Shown here one piece after another: positions 33,456 to 41,740 of a DNA stretch of 64,000 nt. The stretch is from Kyrpidia tusciae DSM 2912 (GTDB lineage: Bacteria > Bacillota > Bacilli > Kyrpidiales > Kyrpidiaceae), in contig NC_014098.1 in NCBI RefSeq assembly GCF_000092905.1, forward strand, positions 1,550,001-1,614,000. The letters are read 5' to 3'. Every line of letters starts with the position of its first letter. The stretch's first letter is position 1. Below the pieces are notes generated by a model. That model did no database searches. It saw only the letters and a list, made by a program, of their open reading frames with translations, and had not been told where the DNA came from. The translations under genes were made by a program, and so were the position numbers.

Positions 33456-35123
33456 TTGAGCAAGTCCAATCACAAACTGTCGATCATTCCCCTGGGAGGT
33501 CTTGGTGAGATCGGGAAAAACATGACGGCCTACCAGTATGGGAATGATATTGTGGTGGTGGACGCGGGTTTGAAGTTCCCCGAGGAGGACATGCTGGGGA
33601 TCGACGTGGTCATCCCGGACGTCACGTATCTGGTGGAGAACAAGAACCGGGTGCGGGGAATCGTTTTGACCCACGGTCACGAAGACCACATCGGGGGGTT
33701 GCCGTACGTTTTAAAGCATATTAACGTACCCGTGTATGGCACCCGTCTGACTTTGGGGTTGGTGGAGGCGAAACTTCGGGAGCACAACCTTTTGGATGTC
33801 ACGAAGCTCGTGACGGTCACCAACCGCAGTCAGATCAAACTCGGACAGTTCTTAGTCTCTTTTTTTCACACGAACCACAGCATCCCGGATACTGTGGGGA
33901 TCGCGCTGGAGTGTCCGGAAGGAATCTGTGTACACACCGGGGATTTTAAGTTCGATTTTACGCCGGTGGACGGGCGAATGGCGGACTATCACAAGTTGGC
34001 AGAACTCGGCGAGCGAGGAGTGCTCTGCCTGCTGTCCGACAGTACGAACGCCGAACGGCCGGGTTACACGATGTCCGAACGGGTGGTCGGCCAGACCATT
34101 GATGACGTATTCCGGCAAGCGGAGAAAAGGATCATTTTAGCGACTTTTGCGTCGAATATTCACCGCATCCAGCAGGTGATCGACGCCGCCGAACGGTATG
34201 GCCGCAAAGTCAGCGTGGTCGGGCGGAGCATGGTCAACAATATCAATATCGCTGTAGAACTCGGGTATCTGCGGGTGAACAAGGGAACCATGGTCGACCC
34301 GGACGACATCGCAAAACTTCCCGCTCACAAGGTCGTCATTCTGTCGACGGGCAGCCAAGGTGAACCCATGTCCGCACTTACGCGCATGGCCAGGGCCACG
34401 CATCGGAAAGTGGAGATCGTCCCCGGGGACACGGTGATTGTGGCGGCTTCCCCGATTCCGGGGAACGAGAAAGACATCGCCCGCACCATCGACCAACTGT
34501 TTCGTATCGGCGCCAACGTCATTTATCAGCAGGTCTCGGGGGTTCACGTGTCCGGCCACGGCAGCCAGGAGGAATTGAAACTGATGCTGAACCTGGTGCG
34601 GCCCAAGTATTTTATTCCTGTACACGGCGAGTTTCGCATGTTGAAGATTCATTCGGAGCTCGCCCAGGCCACCGGGGTGCCCGAAGACCGGATTTTCATT
34701 CTGGATAACGGAGATGTGATGGAATTCCAGGGCGGCGAGGCGCGTCAGGCCGGAAAGGTCACCGCGGGGGCCGTCCTGATCGACGGGCTCGGCGTCGGGG
34801 ACGTGGGCAACATTGTGCTCCGGGATCGGAAACTGCTCAGTCAGGACGGCATCCTGGTGGTGGTGGTGACGATGTCCAAGCAGGATGGAACCATCCTGTC
34901 GGGCCCGGACATTATTTCGAGAGGGTTTGTGTATGTGCGGGAGTCAGAAGCACTCCTGGAAGAGGCCAATCGGATCGTGACGGTGACTTTGAAGAAATTG
35001 GTCGCTGAAAATGTCAGCGAGTGGTCGTCGATCAAAACGGGGGTCCGGGATGCTTTGGGTCGCTTCTTATACGAGCAGACCCGACGCCGCCCGATGATTC
35101 TCCCCATCATCATGGAAGTGTGA
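33456..35123 (+). CDS. rnjB: Ribonuclease J
   Basis: A beta-lactamase-fold/beta-CASP ribonuclease with 5'-3' exo and endonuclease activity, central to mRNA turnover in Firmicutes. It has 555 residues. The metal site motif HGHEDHIGG lies at about residues 73-81, the HTNHSIPDTVG and HTGDFKFD motifs follow, and the beta-CASP/C-terminal part has ASPIPGNE, HVSGHGSQEE and FIPVHGEFRML. TTG 33456 follows TCGGAGGTG; a longer frame would begin inside the promoter. Its place after dapA matches B. subtilis ymfA (rnjB). I cannot fully exclude that it is the only RNase J, that is, rnjA-like. Confidence 0.94.
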   Translation: MSKSNHKLSIIPLGGLGEIGKNMTAYQYGNDIVVVDAGLKFPEEDMLGIDVVIPDVTYLVENKNRVRGIVLTHGHEDHIGGLPYVLKHINVPVYGTRLTLGLVEAKLREHNLLDVTKLVTVTNRSQIKLGQFLVSFFHTNHSIPDTVGIALECPEGICVHTGDFKFDFTPVDGRMADYHKLAELGERGVLCLLSDSTNAERPGYTMSERVVGQTIDDVFRQAEKRIILATFASNIHRIQQVIDAAERYGRKVSVVGRSMVNNINIAVELGYLRVNKGTMVDPDDIAKLPAHKVVILSTGSQGEPMSALTRMARATHRKVEIVPGDTVIVAASPIPGNEKDIARTIDQLFRIGANVIYQQVSGVHVSGHGSQEELKLMLNLVRPKYFIPVHGEFRMLKIHSELAQATGVPEDRIFILDNGDVMEFQGGEARQAGKVTAGAVLIDGLGVGDVGNIVLRDRKLLSQDGILVVVVTMSKQDGTILSGPDIISRGFVYVRESEALLEEANRIVTVTLKKLVAENVSEWSSIKTGVRDALGRFLYEQTRRRPMILPIIMEV

Positions 35124-35148
35124 AAAGCATATGGATGCTAAGTAAAGC

Positions 35149-35181
35149 AAAAGGCTCCGGGGTTCCCCGGGGCTTTTTGTT
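35149..35181 (+). terminator. Strong intrinsic terminator after rnjB
   Basis: AAAAGGCTCCGGGG (35149-35162) pairs over its whole length, with two G-T wobbles, with CCCCGGGGCTTTTT (35165-35178), and a T-rich tail follows. It marks the end of the spore/diaminopimelate block. Confidence 0.88.
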
Positions 35182-35249
35182 TACCAGTCCGCGACAACTG
35201 GATTTGTCGGTTTTCCTCCACTCCTCTATAGGAACGGGAAAAATAAGAT

Positions 35250-35278
35250 TTGACAAGATATATGATTTCGTATATCAT
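35250..35278 (+). promoter_or_regulatory. Sigma-A promoter of hpaBD with overlapping operator
   Basis: A perfect -35 TTGACA (35250-35255) and a -10 TATCAT (35273-35278) are 17 bases apart. TATAT-N7-TATAT (35259-35263 and 35271-35275), extended as the palindrome GATATA-N8-TATATC, covers the spacer and the -10. The same TATAT-N7-TATAT sits at the same place in the gntR promoter, so it is a likely binding site for that GntR repressor. Confidence 0.75.
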
Positions 35279-35317
35279 TCGATACGAAGCCAGGTTATCA
35301 AAAAGGGGAGTGGAACG

Positions 35318-36772
35318 ATGGGGATCCGAACAGGGCAACAGTACTTGGACGATTTGGATCGGAACCCGCGGGAGATCTGGATCGACGGGGAAAAGATCAC
35401 TGAAGGGATCACCAAGCACCCGGCGTTTCGGAACATCGCCAGAAGTGTCGCCCATTTGTACGATATGCAGAATGATCCGGCTTTGATCGATGAGATGACG
35501 TACATCTCCCCGAAAAGCGGAGAGCGGGTGGGCACGTCGTTTCTCCAACCGAAGACGGTGGAGGATCTGATCAAACGGCGCACGATGATGAAACATTGGG
35601 CGGACTATTCCGGAGGCATGATGGGGCGGTCCCCGGATTACCTCAACAGCGACCTCATGGCTTTGGCCGCCGCGTCAGACTTTTTCGCCGAAAACGATCC
35701 GCGGTTTGGGGAAAATATCCGGGCTTATTACGAGTATGTCCGGGAGAATGATCTGTGCACGACTCATACGTTGATTCATCCCCAGGTGAACCGGGCAGCG
35801 GGGGCCGCCGGCCAGCCGGATCCCTACGTGGCCGCCCGGGTCGTGGACAAAACGAAAGACGGGATCATTGTCCGGGGGGCGCGGATGCTGGCTACCCTGC
35901 CCTTGGCGGATGAACTTTTGGTCTTCCCATCCACAGTGGTGCGGTCCACCGAGGAAGACCGGCCCTACGCTTACGCTTTTGCGGTACCTCTCAGCACGCC
36001 GGGGCTGCGGTTCCTGTGCCGGGAAACCTTCGATTACGGAAAACCGGCTTTTGACCATCCCCTTGGAGCCCGTTTCGAAGAAATGGATGCCGTCGTGGTT
36101 TTCGACGATGTGTTGGTGCCCTGGGACCGCGTGTTCCTGTTGGACAGCCCGGAGCTTGCAAACCGGATGTACATGGAGACCAACGCTGTGGTCCACATGA
36201 CGTACCAGGTGATGGTGAAAGACATCGCCAAAGCCGAATTTATCCTCGGCGTCGCCAGTCTGATGACCGACATGATCGGAATCGGACAATTCCAACACGT
36301 TCAGGAGAAACTTGCGAAGATCATCATGACCGTGGAGGCCATGAAAGCCTTCCAGAGGGCGAGCGAAGTGGACGCCTCGGTCGATCGCTGGGGGATTATG
36401 ACTCCTGACTTCAAGCCGCTGAACGCAGCCCGCAATCTCTTCCCCCGGATCTACCCGAAACTGGTCGAGATTCTGCAGTTGCTGGGAGCTGGAGGTCTGA
36501 TGGCCATTCCCACCGAAGCGGACATGAACAGTCCCATTCGCCCGGATATCGATCACTATTACCAGGGCCGCAACGCCAATGCCGACGAGCGGATTCGTTT
36601 GTTCCGGCTCGCCTGGGACATCGCCGTCAGCACCTTTGGAGGCCGGCAGGTGTTGTATGAGCGGTTCTTCTTCGGCGACCCGGTTCGCATGGCCGGCGCA
36701 TTGTACCAGTGGTATGACCACGAAGACATCAAAAAGCGGGTGAGGCAGTTTTTGTATCGCAATGACGACTGA
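35318..36772 (+). CDS. hpaB: 4-hydroxyphenylacetate 3-monooxygenase, oxygenase component
   Basis: An FADH2-using hydroxylase that converts 4-hydroxyphenylacetate to 3,4-dihydroxyphenylacetate. It has 484 residues and family features RTGQQYLDDLDRNPREIWIDGEKI at the N-terminus, DLCTTHTLIHPQVNRAA, GARMLATLPLADELLVFP and FDDVLVPWDRVFL. ATG 35318 follows AAGGGGAG. It needs reduced flavin from a separate reductase (HpaC), which is not in this window. It is followed 17 bases later by the ring-cleavage dioxygenase, which supports the substrate; the broader HpaB family also includes other phenol hydroxylases. Confidence 0.9.
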   Translation: MGIRTGQQYLDDLDRNPREIWIDGEKITEGITKHPAFRNIARSVAHLYDMQNDPALIDEMTYISPKSGERVGTSFLQPKTVEDLIKRRTMMKHWADYSGGMMGRSPDYLNSDLMALAAASDFFAENDPRFGENIRAYYEYVRENDLCTTHTLIHPQVNRAAGAAGQPDPYVAARVVDKTKDGIIVRGARMLATLPLADELLVFPSTVVRSTEEDRPYAYAFAVPLSTPGLRFLCRETFDYGKPAFDHPLGARFEEMDAVVVFDDVLVPWDRVFLLDSPELANRMYMETNAVVHMTYQVMVKDIAKAEFILGVASLMTDMIGIGQFQHVQEKLAKIIMTVEAMKAFQRASEVDASVDRWGIMTPDFKPLNAARNLFPRIYPKLVEILQLLGAGGLMAIPTEADMNSPIRPDIDHYYQGRNANADERIRLFRLAWDIAVSTFGGRQVLYERFFFGDPVRMAGALYQWYDHEDIKKRVRQFLYRNDD

Positions 36773-36789
36773 CGGGAGGAGTGAACACC

Positions 36790-37785
36790 GTGAGGGATTT
36801 TGAAATCCTGCGGACCGCGCATGTGGAGTACCGCGTGACCGATCTCGACCGCGCCCGGGCCTTTTATGTCGAAACCCTCGGGTTTGTGGAGACGGCCTCG
36901 GATGAACGGCGGATGTATTTGCGGGGATATGAGGACCGATTTCATCATTCCCTCGTGTTGACGAAATCCCCATCCCCCGGAGTGTCACACGTGGCTTTTC
37001 GGGTTCGCTCGGACGACGAGGTGAGGGCGGCGGCGACCTTTATGGAAGGCCAAGGGCTGACTGTGCGCTGGATGGATGATGGGGAGGAACGAGGCCAGGG
37101 GTTGGCCTTTCGGGTCCAGGATCCCTTTGGATTTCCCGTTGAGTTTTTCGCCGGAATGGAAGAGGTGGAGTGGTACCTCCAGCGCTTCGATTTGCACCGG
37201 GGCGCCAATATCCTGCGCATCGATCATGTCAACTTTTTCACTCCAGAAGTTCAGCGGGCCTACGATTGGTACACCGGGGAACTTGGGTTTCAGTGTTCTG
37301 AATATACGGTGACCGATGATGACCCGCCCAGGCTGTGGGGAAGCTGGTTGAGGCGCAAGGCAACCTCTCACGATCTGGCGATCTCCATGGGCACGGGACC
37401 TCAGATCCATCACGCCTCTTTTGTCGTGGACGGTCGGGAGCACATCCTCCGCATCGCCGATGTTCTCGCTGCAAAAGGGTATTACACAAATATCGAGCGA
37501 GGACCGGGTCGGCATGGAACCACCAATGCGTTTTTCCTGTATCTCCGGGACCCGGATGGGAATCGCATCGAGCTGTTCACCGGGGATTATTTGATCGCCG
37601 ATCCGGATTGGCGTCCAGTTCAGTGGAAGATCAGCGATCCCATGCGGCAGACATTCTGGGGAGCGGCGGCCCCGAGGCGATGGTTCAATGAGGCGATGGC
37701 GGTGGAATCGGTGCTGACCGGAGAGTTGTTGCCCGTGACGGCTCCGGAGACGATGGTGCTTCCTCCCCACATCGCGGATGATTGA
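36790..37785 (+). CDS. hpaD: 3,4-dihydroxyphenylacetate 2,3-dioxygenase (extradiol, VOC fold)
   Basis: It opens the catechol ring of homoprotocatechuate next to the hydroxyls (meta cleavage), using Fe(II) or Mn(II). It has 331 residues and two vicinal-oxygen-chelate modules: residues 12-130 (HVEYRVTDLDRARAFYVETLG) and 140-285 (IDHVNFFTPEVQRAYDWYTGELG, IHHASFVVDG, DPDGNRIELFTGDY with the metal glutamate). It is similar in layout to the Brevibacterium enzyme. GTG 36790 is used; GGGAGGAG at 36774-36781 leaves 8 bases, while GTG 36781 lies inside it. It is co-transcribed with hpaB. Confidence 0.9.
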   Translation: MRDFEILRTAHVEYRVTDLDRARAFYVETLGFVETASDERRMYLRGYEDRFHHSLVLTKSPSPGVSHVAFRVRSDDEVRAAATFMEGQGLTVRWMDDGEERGQGLAFRVQDPFGFPVEFFAGMEEVEWYLQRFDLHRGANILRIDHVNFFTPEVQRAYDWYTGELGFQCSEYTVTDDDPPRLWGSWLRRKATSHDLAISMGTGPQIHHASFVVDGREHILRIADVLAAKGYYTNIERGPGRHGTTNAFFLYLRDPDGNRIELFTGDYLIADPDWRPVQWKISDPMRQTFWGAAAPRRWFNEAMAVESVLTGELLPVTAPETMVLPPHIADD

Positions 37786-37802
37786 ATCGACGTGATTTTT
37801 CA

Positions 37803-37832
37803 TTGACGATCCTATATTTTATCCTATATAAT
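37803..37832 (+). promoter_or_regulatory. Promoter of gntR with overlapping operator; leaderless transcript likely
   Basis: TTGACG (37803-37808) and TATAAT (37827-37832) are 18 bases apart. The -10 ends only 7 bases before the ATG at 37840, so transcription should begin at or next to the start codon. TATAT-N7-TATAT (37813-37817, 37825-37829) overlaps the -10 just as in the hpaB promoter. Confidence 0.7.
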
Positions 37833-37839
37833 TTGAGAC

Positions 37840-38508
37840 ATGAAACAGGGACTTGAAACGGGCGTCAACAAGCAGGAAGTGGCCTATCAGACAATTCGAC
37901 AGCGGATTTTGGAAGGGCGGTACGGCCCGGGGCATCGCTTCATCATCGACGAGTTGTCCCGGGAGCTCGGAGTGAGCCAGACCCCCGTCCGGGAGGCCAT
38001 CCGGCGCCTGGAGGCGGAGGGCTTGGTGCAGTACCAACGGTACAGCGGAGTGCGGGTGGCGCCGATCAATCCCGAAGCCTACGTGGAGACGTTGTCCGTG
38101 CTCGCCGTACTGGAAGGATACGCCGCGTCGGCGGCAAGCCCCCATCTGACCAAAGAAGATCTGGAGCAACTTCGGAAGATGCTCTTGGAGATGGAGAGGG
38201 CCTTGGCGGGAATGGATTTTATGGAATTTGGCCGGCTGAACCGGGAATTTCACTGGGTGACCGTTCAGAGGTGCGGGAATGCCTGTCTGCTGGACAACAT
38301 TCGCAATTTGAGAGCCAAGGTGGACGCCGTGCGCCGCAATATTTTCATGGTAATTCCCAGGCGGGGTGAGGAGTCCTTGGCGGAGCACCGCCGAATCTAT
38401 GAGCTTCTCGCGGCGCAGGCGGCCCCCGAAGAGATCGAAACCTTTGTGCGCCGGCACAAACTGCGGACTGTGGAAGCCTTTCAGATCTGGAAAAGGGAAG
38501 GAGGTTGA
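37840..38508 (+). CDS. GntR-family (FadR/VanR-type) transcriptional regulator
   Basis: A one-component regulator of 222 residues. The N-terminal winged helix has AYQTIRQRILEGRYGPGHRFIIDELSRELGVSQTPVREAIRRLEAEGLV (helix-turn-helix about residues 32-60). The C-terminal all-helical FCD ligand domain has the metal-type residues in FGRLNREFHW, NACLLDNIR and AEHRRIYELL. It probably represses hpaBD and its own operon until an aromatic intermediate binds. The ATG at 37840 has no Shine-Dalgarno and lies just after the promoter. The next gene starts 3 bases after its stop. Confidence 0.88.
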   Translation: MKQGLETGVNKQEVAYQTIRQRILEGRYGPGHRFIIDELSRELGVSQTPVREAIRRLEAEGLVQYQRYSGVRVAPINPEAYVETLSVLAVLEGYAASAASPHLTKEDLEQLRKMLLEMERALAGMDFMEFGRLNREFHWVTVQRCGNACLLDNIRNLRAKVDAVRRNIFMVIPRRGEESLAEHRRIYELLAAQAAPEEIETFVRRHKLRTVEAFQIWKREGG

Positions 38509-38511
38509 CCC

Positions 38512-39429
38512 ATGTCCACGGACATCGACAGACTCAAGGGGTCGATCGTCCCTTTGGTTACGCCCTTTGATGAGGAAGGTCGCTTTGACGAGAAAACCTT
38601 TCAGAGGCTCATCGACTTTCAGATCGAATCCGGAAGTCACGGAATCTCTTGTACCGGAACCACCGGTGAACCCAGTTCTCTATCCCTGGAGGAGCGGGAA
38701 TACGTGATCGAGACGGCTATTCGTCACGTGGGGGGCCGGGTGCCGGTGGTTCCCGGGACGGGAACGAACAATTACGAAGAAACCCTGAGACTCACCCGGC
38801 ACGCCCAGCGACTGGGCGCCGATGCCGCCCTCGTCATTGTTCCGTATTATAACCGCCCGAGCCAGGAGGGATTGTATCGGTATTTTCGGGCGCTCGCGGA
38901 CGAGGTCGACATTCCCATCATCATCTACAACATTCCGGGCCGGACGGCGACCAACATGGAGCCGAGCACCGTCGCCCGGCTCCGGAGAGAGAGCAAGAAC
39001 ATCATCGGGATCAAGGAATCGAACAAGAATTTTGAACAAGTGAGTTGGGTCCTTCATTTGAATGGCCGAGATTTTCTCGTCTACTCGGGGATCGAAACCC
39101 TCTGTTACCCCATGTTGTGTTTGGGGGGAGCGGGCCACGTCAGTGCCACGGCGAATCTTCTCCCCAGGGAGGTTGCGCGGCTATACGATCTCACCGCCGC
39201 CGGGCGCTGGGAAGAAGCCCGGGATTTGCATTATCAGCTTCTCGAATTGAATGACGTCCTGTTCGTGGAAACCAATCCTGGGCCTCTCAAATACGCCATG
39301 GGGTTAGCGGGGATGATTCACCCGAGGCTACGGCCGCCTCTGTGTGAACCGTCGCCGGAGAACCGAGAAAAGATTCGCACCGTACTGGCCAAGTACGGCC
39401 TGTTGGCGAAGGAACGGAGTGAATCATGA
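38512..39429 (+). CDS. DapA-family aldolase/lyase in the aromatic cluster
   Basis: A class I aldolase of the DapA/NAL superfamily, 305 residues. It has GTTGEPSSLSLEERE, the catalytic tyrosine in YNIPGRTATN and the Schiff-base lysine in IIGIKESNKN. AGGAGG precedes the ATG. It is not the biosynthetic DapA (that gene is at 32384). Its place between gntR and hpaG, with no HpaI-type aldolase present, suggests it acts in the lower 4-hydroxyphenylacetate pathway, perhaps splitting 2,4-dihydroxyhept-2-enedioate to pyruvate and succinic semialdehyde. That role is inference. Confidence 0.85.
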   Translation: MSTDIDRLKGSIVPLVTPFDEEGRFDEKTFQRLIDFQIESGSHGISCTGTTGEPSSLSLEEREYVIETAIRHVGGRVPVVPGTGTNNYEETLRLTRHAQRLGADAALVIVPYYNRPSQEGLYRYFRALADEVDIPIIIYNIPGRTATNMEPSTVARLRRESKNIIGIKESNKNFEQVSWVLHLNGRDFLVYSGIETLCYPMLCLGGAGHVSATANLLPREVARLYDLTAAGRWEEARDLHYQLLELNDVLFVETNPGPLKYAMGLAGMIHPRLRPPLCEPSPENREKIRTVLAKYGLLAKERSES

Positions 39430-40193
39430 AGCGAGCGAGATTCATAGCGGACGGCCGGATCCACGATGGAGAATGGAAGGACGGCGCTTTATGGGATGAG
39501 GCGGGGCGGGATCACGACCCCGAAAGGGTGGTCTGGCTGCCCCCGGTCCAGCCGAGCAAGATTATTGGTCTCGCACTGAATTACGCGGACCATGCTGAGG
39601 AGCTTGGACTGGAGAAACCCCCGGAACCGGTGTTGTTCTTCAAACCTCCCACAAGTCTGACCGGGCACCGAACGCCGGTGGTGTATCCGAGTGGAGTGCA
39701 GTTTATGCACTACGAGGTAGAGTTGGGAGTGGTCATCGGACGTCCCGGCCGGGGAATACCGGAATCCAGAGCCCTGGATTGGGTCGGTGGTTATACCGTG
39801 GTGAATGATGTCACGGTGCGGGATTTTATCCGGGATATGTACCGCCCGCCCGTTCGGGCAAAGGGATGGGACACCTTTGGCCCGGTGGGACCGTTTCTCG
39901 TGGATCGAGAGGAGATTCCGGATCCGAACGATCTGGACCTGGCTGCCTATGTGAACGGGGAGCTGCGCCAGAGCGGCCACACATCCAAACTGATTTATTC
40001 TGTGCAAGAACTCATTGCTTACCTGAGTTCGTTCATGACGCTTCAGCCCGGGGACCTGATCCTCACCGGCACGCCTAAGGGAATCAGTCGGGTGGAGCCC
40101 GGAGACCGCATGAGATTGGAGATCCCGGGAGTTGGGACGTTGGAGAACTGGGTTGTGGCGGAGGAGATTTTACAGAGGGGGGAGCAGCGGTGA
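39426..40193 (+). CDS. hpaG: Fumarylacetoacetate hydrolase family protein, HpaG-like
   Basis: A 255-residue FAH-fold enzyme, probably the 5-carboxymethyl-2-oxohex-3-ene-1,7-dioate decarboxylase/isomerase of homoprotocatechuate degradation. Visible are ALNYADHAEELG, PPTSLTG, the metal-binding Glu pair in MHYEVELGVVIG, GGYTVVNDVTVRDF, KGWDTFGPVGPF and the DLILTGTPKG motif. The E. coli HpaG is a tandem of two such domains; here there is a single domain. The ATG overlaps the upstream stop, and the stop overlaps the hpaE start. Confidence 0.87.
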   Translation: MKRARFIADGRIHDGEWKDGALWDEAGRDHDPERVVWLPPVQPSKIIGLALNYADHAEELGLEKPPEPVLFFKPPTSLTGHRTPVVYPSGVQFMHYEVELGVVIGRPGRGIPESRALDWVGGYTVVNDVTVRDFIRDMYRPPVRAKGWDTFGPVGPFLVDREEIPDPNDLDLAAYVNGELRQSGHTSKLIYSVQELIAYLSSFMTLQPGDLILTGTPKGISRVEPGDRMRLEIPGVGTLENWVVAEEILQRGEQR

Positions 40194-41674
40194 CCCAGGA
40201 GACGACGATTTTGCCGATTAAGCACTACATTGGAGGCGCGTTTACCGACGGCGTTTCAGGCCGCGTGTTCCCAACCATCAATCCGGCCACCGGCGAGGTG
40301 ATCACCGAAGTGGCCGAAGGGCTGGCCGAGGATGTGGACCGGGCGGTGGCCGCCGCTCGCCGGGCCTTCGATGAAGGCCCCTGGCCGCGGCTCAAGGCGG
40401 CGGAACGGGCCCGGTTTCTCCGGGCGATCGCCGAGGGATTGCGCCGGCGCAGCGCCGAAATGGCATATCTGGAGTCTCTGGACACTGGAATCCCGATCCA
40501 CCAGACGAAGGGGCAGATCGAGCGGGCGGCCCAGAACTTTGACTTTTTTGCAGAAATGGCCGTTCGCATCACCGGAGAGTCATACCCCCTGGACAATCGA
40601 TTCCTGAACTACACAGTTCGCCGCCCGGTGGGAGTGGCCGGGCTCATTACGCCTTGGAACACGCCGTTGATGCTGGAGACCTGGAAGATCGCCCCGTGTC
40701 TGGCGGCGGGTAACACCTGCGTTCTCAAACCCGCCGAATGGTCGCCCTTGACCGCTTTTGCCCTGGCCCAGATCATCCACGAGACGGAGCTGCCCGCCGG
40801 GGTGTTCAACGTGGTCAACGGGTTTGGAGAAACTGCGGGGGATGCCCTGGTGAAGCATCCTGGAGTTCAGCTTATCTCTTTTACCGGGGAAACGGTCACC
40901 GGACAGTTGATCATGAAAAATGGCGCCGACACACTAAAACGTTTTTCCATGGAACTCGGCGGCAAGTCCCCGGTGGTGGTCTTTGCCGACGCCGATTTTG
41001 ACCGGGCGGTGGACGCGGCGATCTTCGGCCTGTTCTCTCTCAATGGAGAGCGGTGCACCGCTGGCTCCCGGGTGTTCGTCCAGCGGGATCTGTACGATCG
41101 CTTCGTGGACGCCCTGGCTTCCCGGGTGCGAAATCTTCGGGTGGGAGACCCCATGGACGACCGCACCGAAGTGGGGCCGCTGATTCACGCCGATCATTTG
41201 GAGCGGGTGATGGGGTATATCACCCTGGGGCAGGAGGAAGGGGCGAAAATGTTGGTGGGAGGGGCCAGGCATCCGGGATTCCCCCGGGGGAATTATTTGC
41301 AGCCCACTTTGTTCGTGGATGTAAGAAACGACATGAGGATCGCCCAAGAAGAGATTTTTGGCCCCGTTATGACAGTGATCCCCTTCGATTCGGAAGACGA
41401 AGCCCTCCGGATGGCGAACGATGTGAAATATGGCCTTGCGGCTTACGTATGGACAAAGGATCTGGACCGGGCGAACCGGATGGCTCTGGGCCTGGAGGCG
41501 GGAATGGTGTGGGTCAATTCCCAGAATGTCCGGGATCTGCGCACCCCCTTTGGCGGGAGCAAATTTAGCGGGATCGGCCGGGAAGGTGGCCACTACAGCT
41601 TCGAGTTTTACACCGAGTTAAAAACGATTCATGTGGCGCTGTCTGACCATCCGATCCCGAAATTTGGGCAATAG
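40190..41674 (+). CDS. hpaE: 5-carboxymethyl-2-hydroxymuconate semialdehyde dehydrogenase
   Basis: An NAD-dependent aldehyde dehydrogenase of 494 residues that oxidises the ring-cleavage product of HpaD. The N-terminal IKHYIGGAFTDGVSGRVFPTINPATGEV, TPWNTPLMLETWKIAPCLAAGNTCVLKP, FTGETVTGQ, the glutamate in MELGGKSPVVV, the catalytic cysteine in NGERCTAGSRV and FGGSKFSGIGREGG are all present. The GTG at 40190 overlaps hpaG and follows a GGGGGGAG sequence. The specific name rests on the hpa context; the family alone says only aldehyde dehydrogenase. Confidence 0.88.
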   Translation: MTQETTILPIKHYIGGAFTDGVSGRVFPTINPATGEVITEVAEGLAEDVDRAVAAARRAFDEGPWPRLKAAERARFLRAIAEGLRRRSAEMAYLESLDTGIPIHQTKGQIERAAQNFDFFAEMAVRITGESYPLDNRFLNYTVRRPVGVAGLITPWNTPLMLETWKIAPCLAAGNTCVLKPAEWSPLTAFALAQIIHETELPAGVFNVVNGFGETAGDALVKHPGVQLISFTGETVTGQLIMKNGADTLKRFSMELGGKSPVVVFADADFDRAVDAAIFGLFSLNGERCTAGSRVFVQRDLYDRFVDALASRVRNLRVGDPMDDRTEVGPLIHADHLERVMGYITLGQEEGAKMLVGGARHPGFPRGNYLQPTLFVDVRNDMRIAQEEIFGPVMTVIPFDSEDEALRMANDVKYGLAAYVWTKDLDRANRMALGLEAGMVWVNSQNVRDLRTPFGGSKFSGIGREGGHYSFEFYTELKTIHVALSDHPIPKFGQ

Positions 41675-41678
41675 GTCG

Positions 41679-41710
41679 GGGCGAAGCGGGGAGCTTCCCC
41701 CGCTTCGCCC
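41679..41710 (+). other. Long GC hairpin between hpaE and livK
   Basis: GGGCGAAGCGGGG (41679-41691) and CCCCGCTTCGCCC (41698-41710) form a perfect 13-bp stem with a 6-nt loop. No T run follows, so it is more likely an mRNA-stabilising or attenuating element than a full terminator. It would let expression differ between enzymes and transporter. Confidence 0.6.
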
Positions 41711-41740
41711 ACATCCTGCGATGGGTAGGGGGAGATCGAT

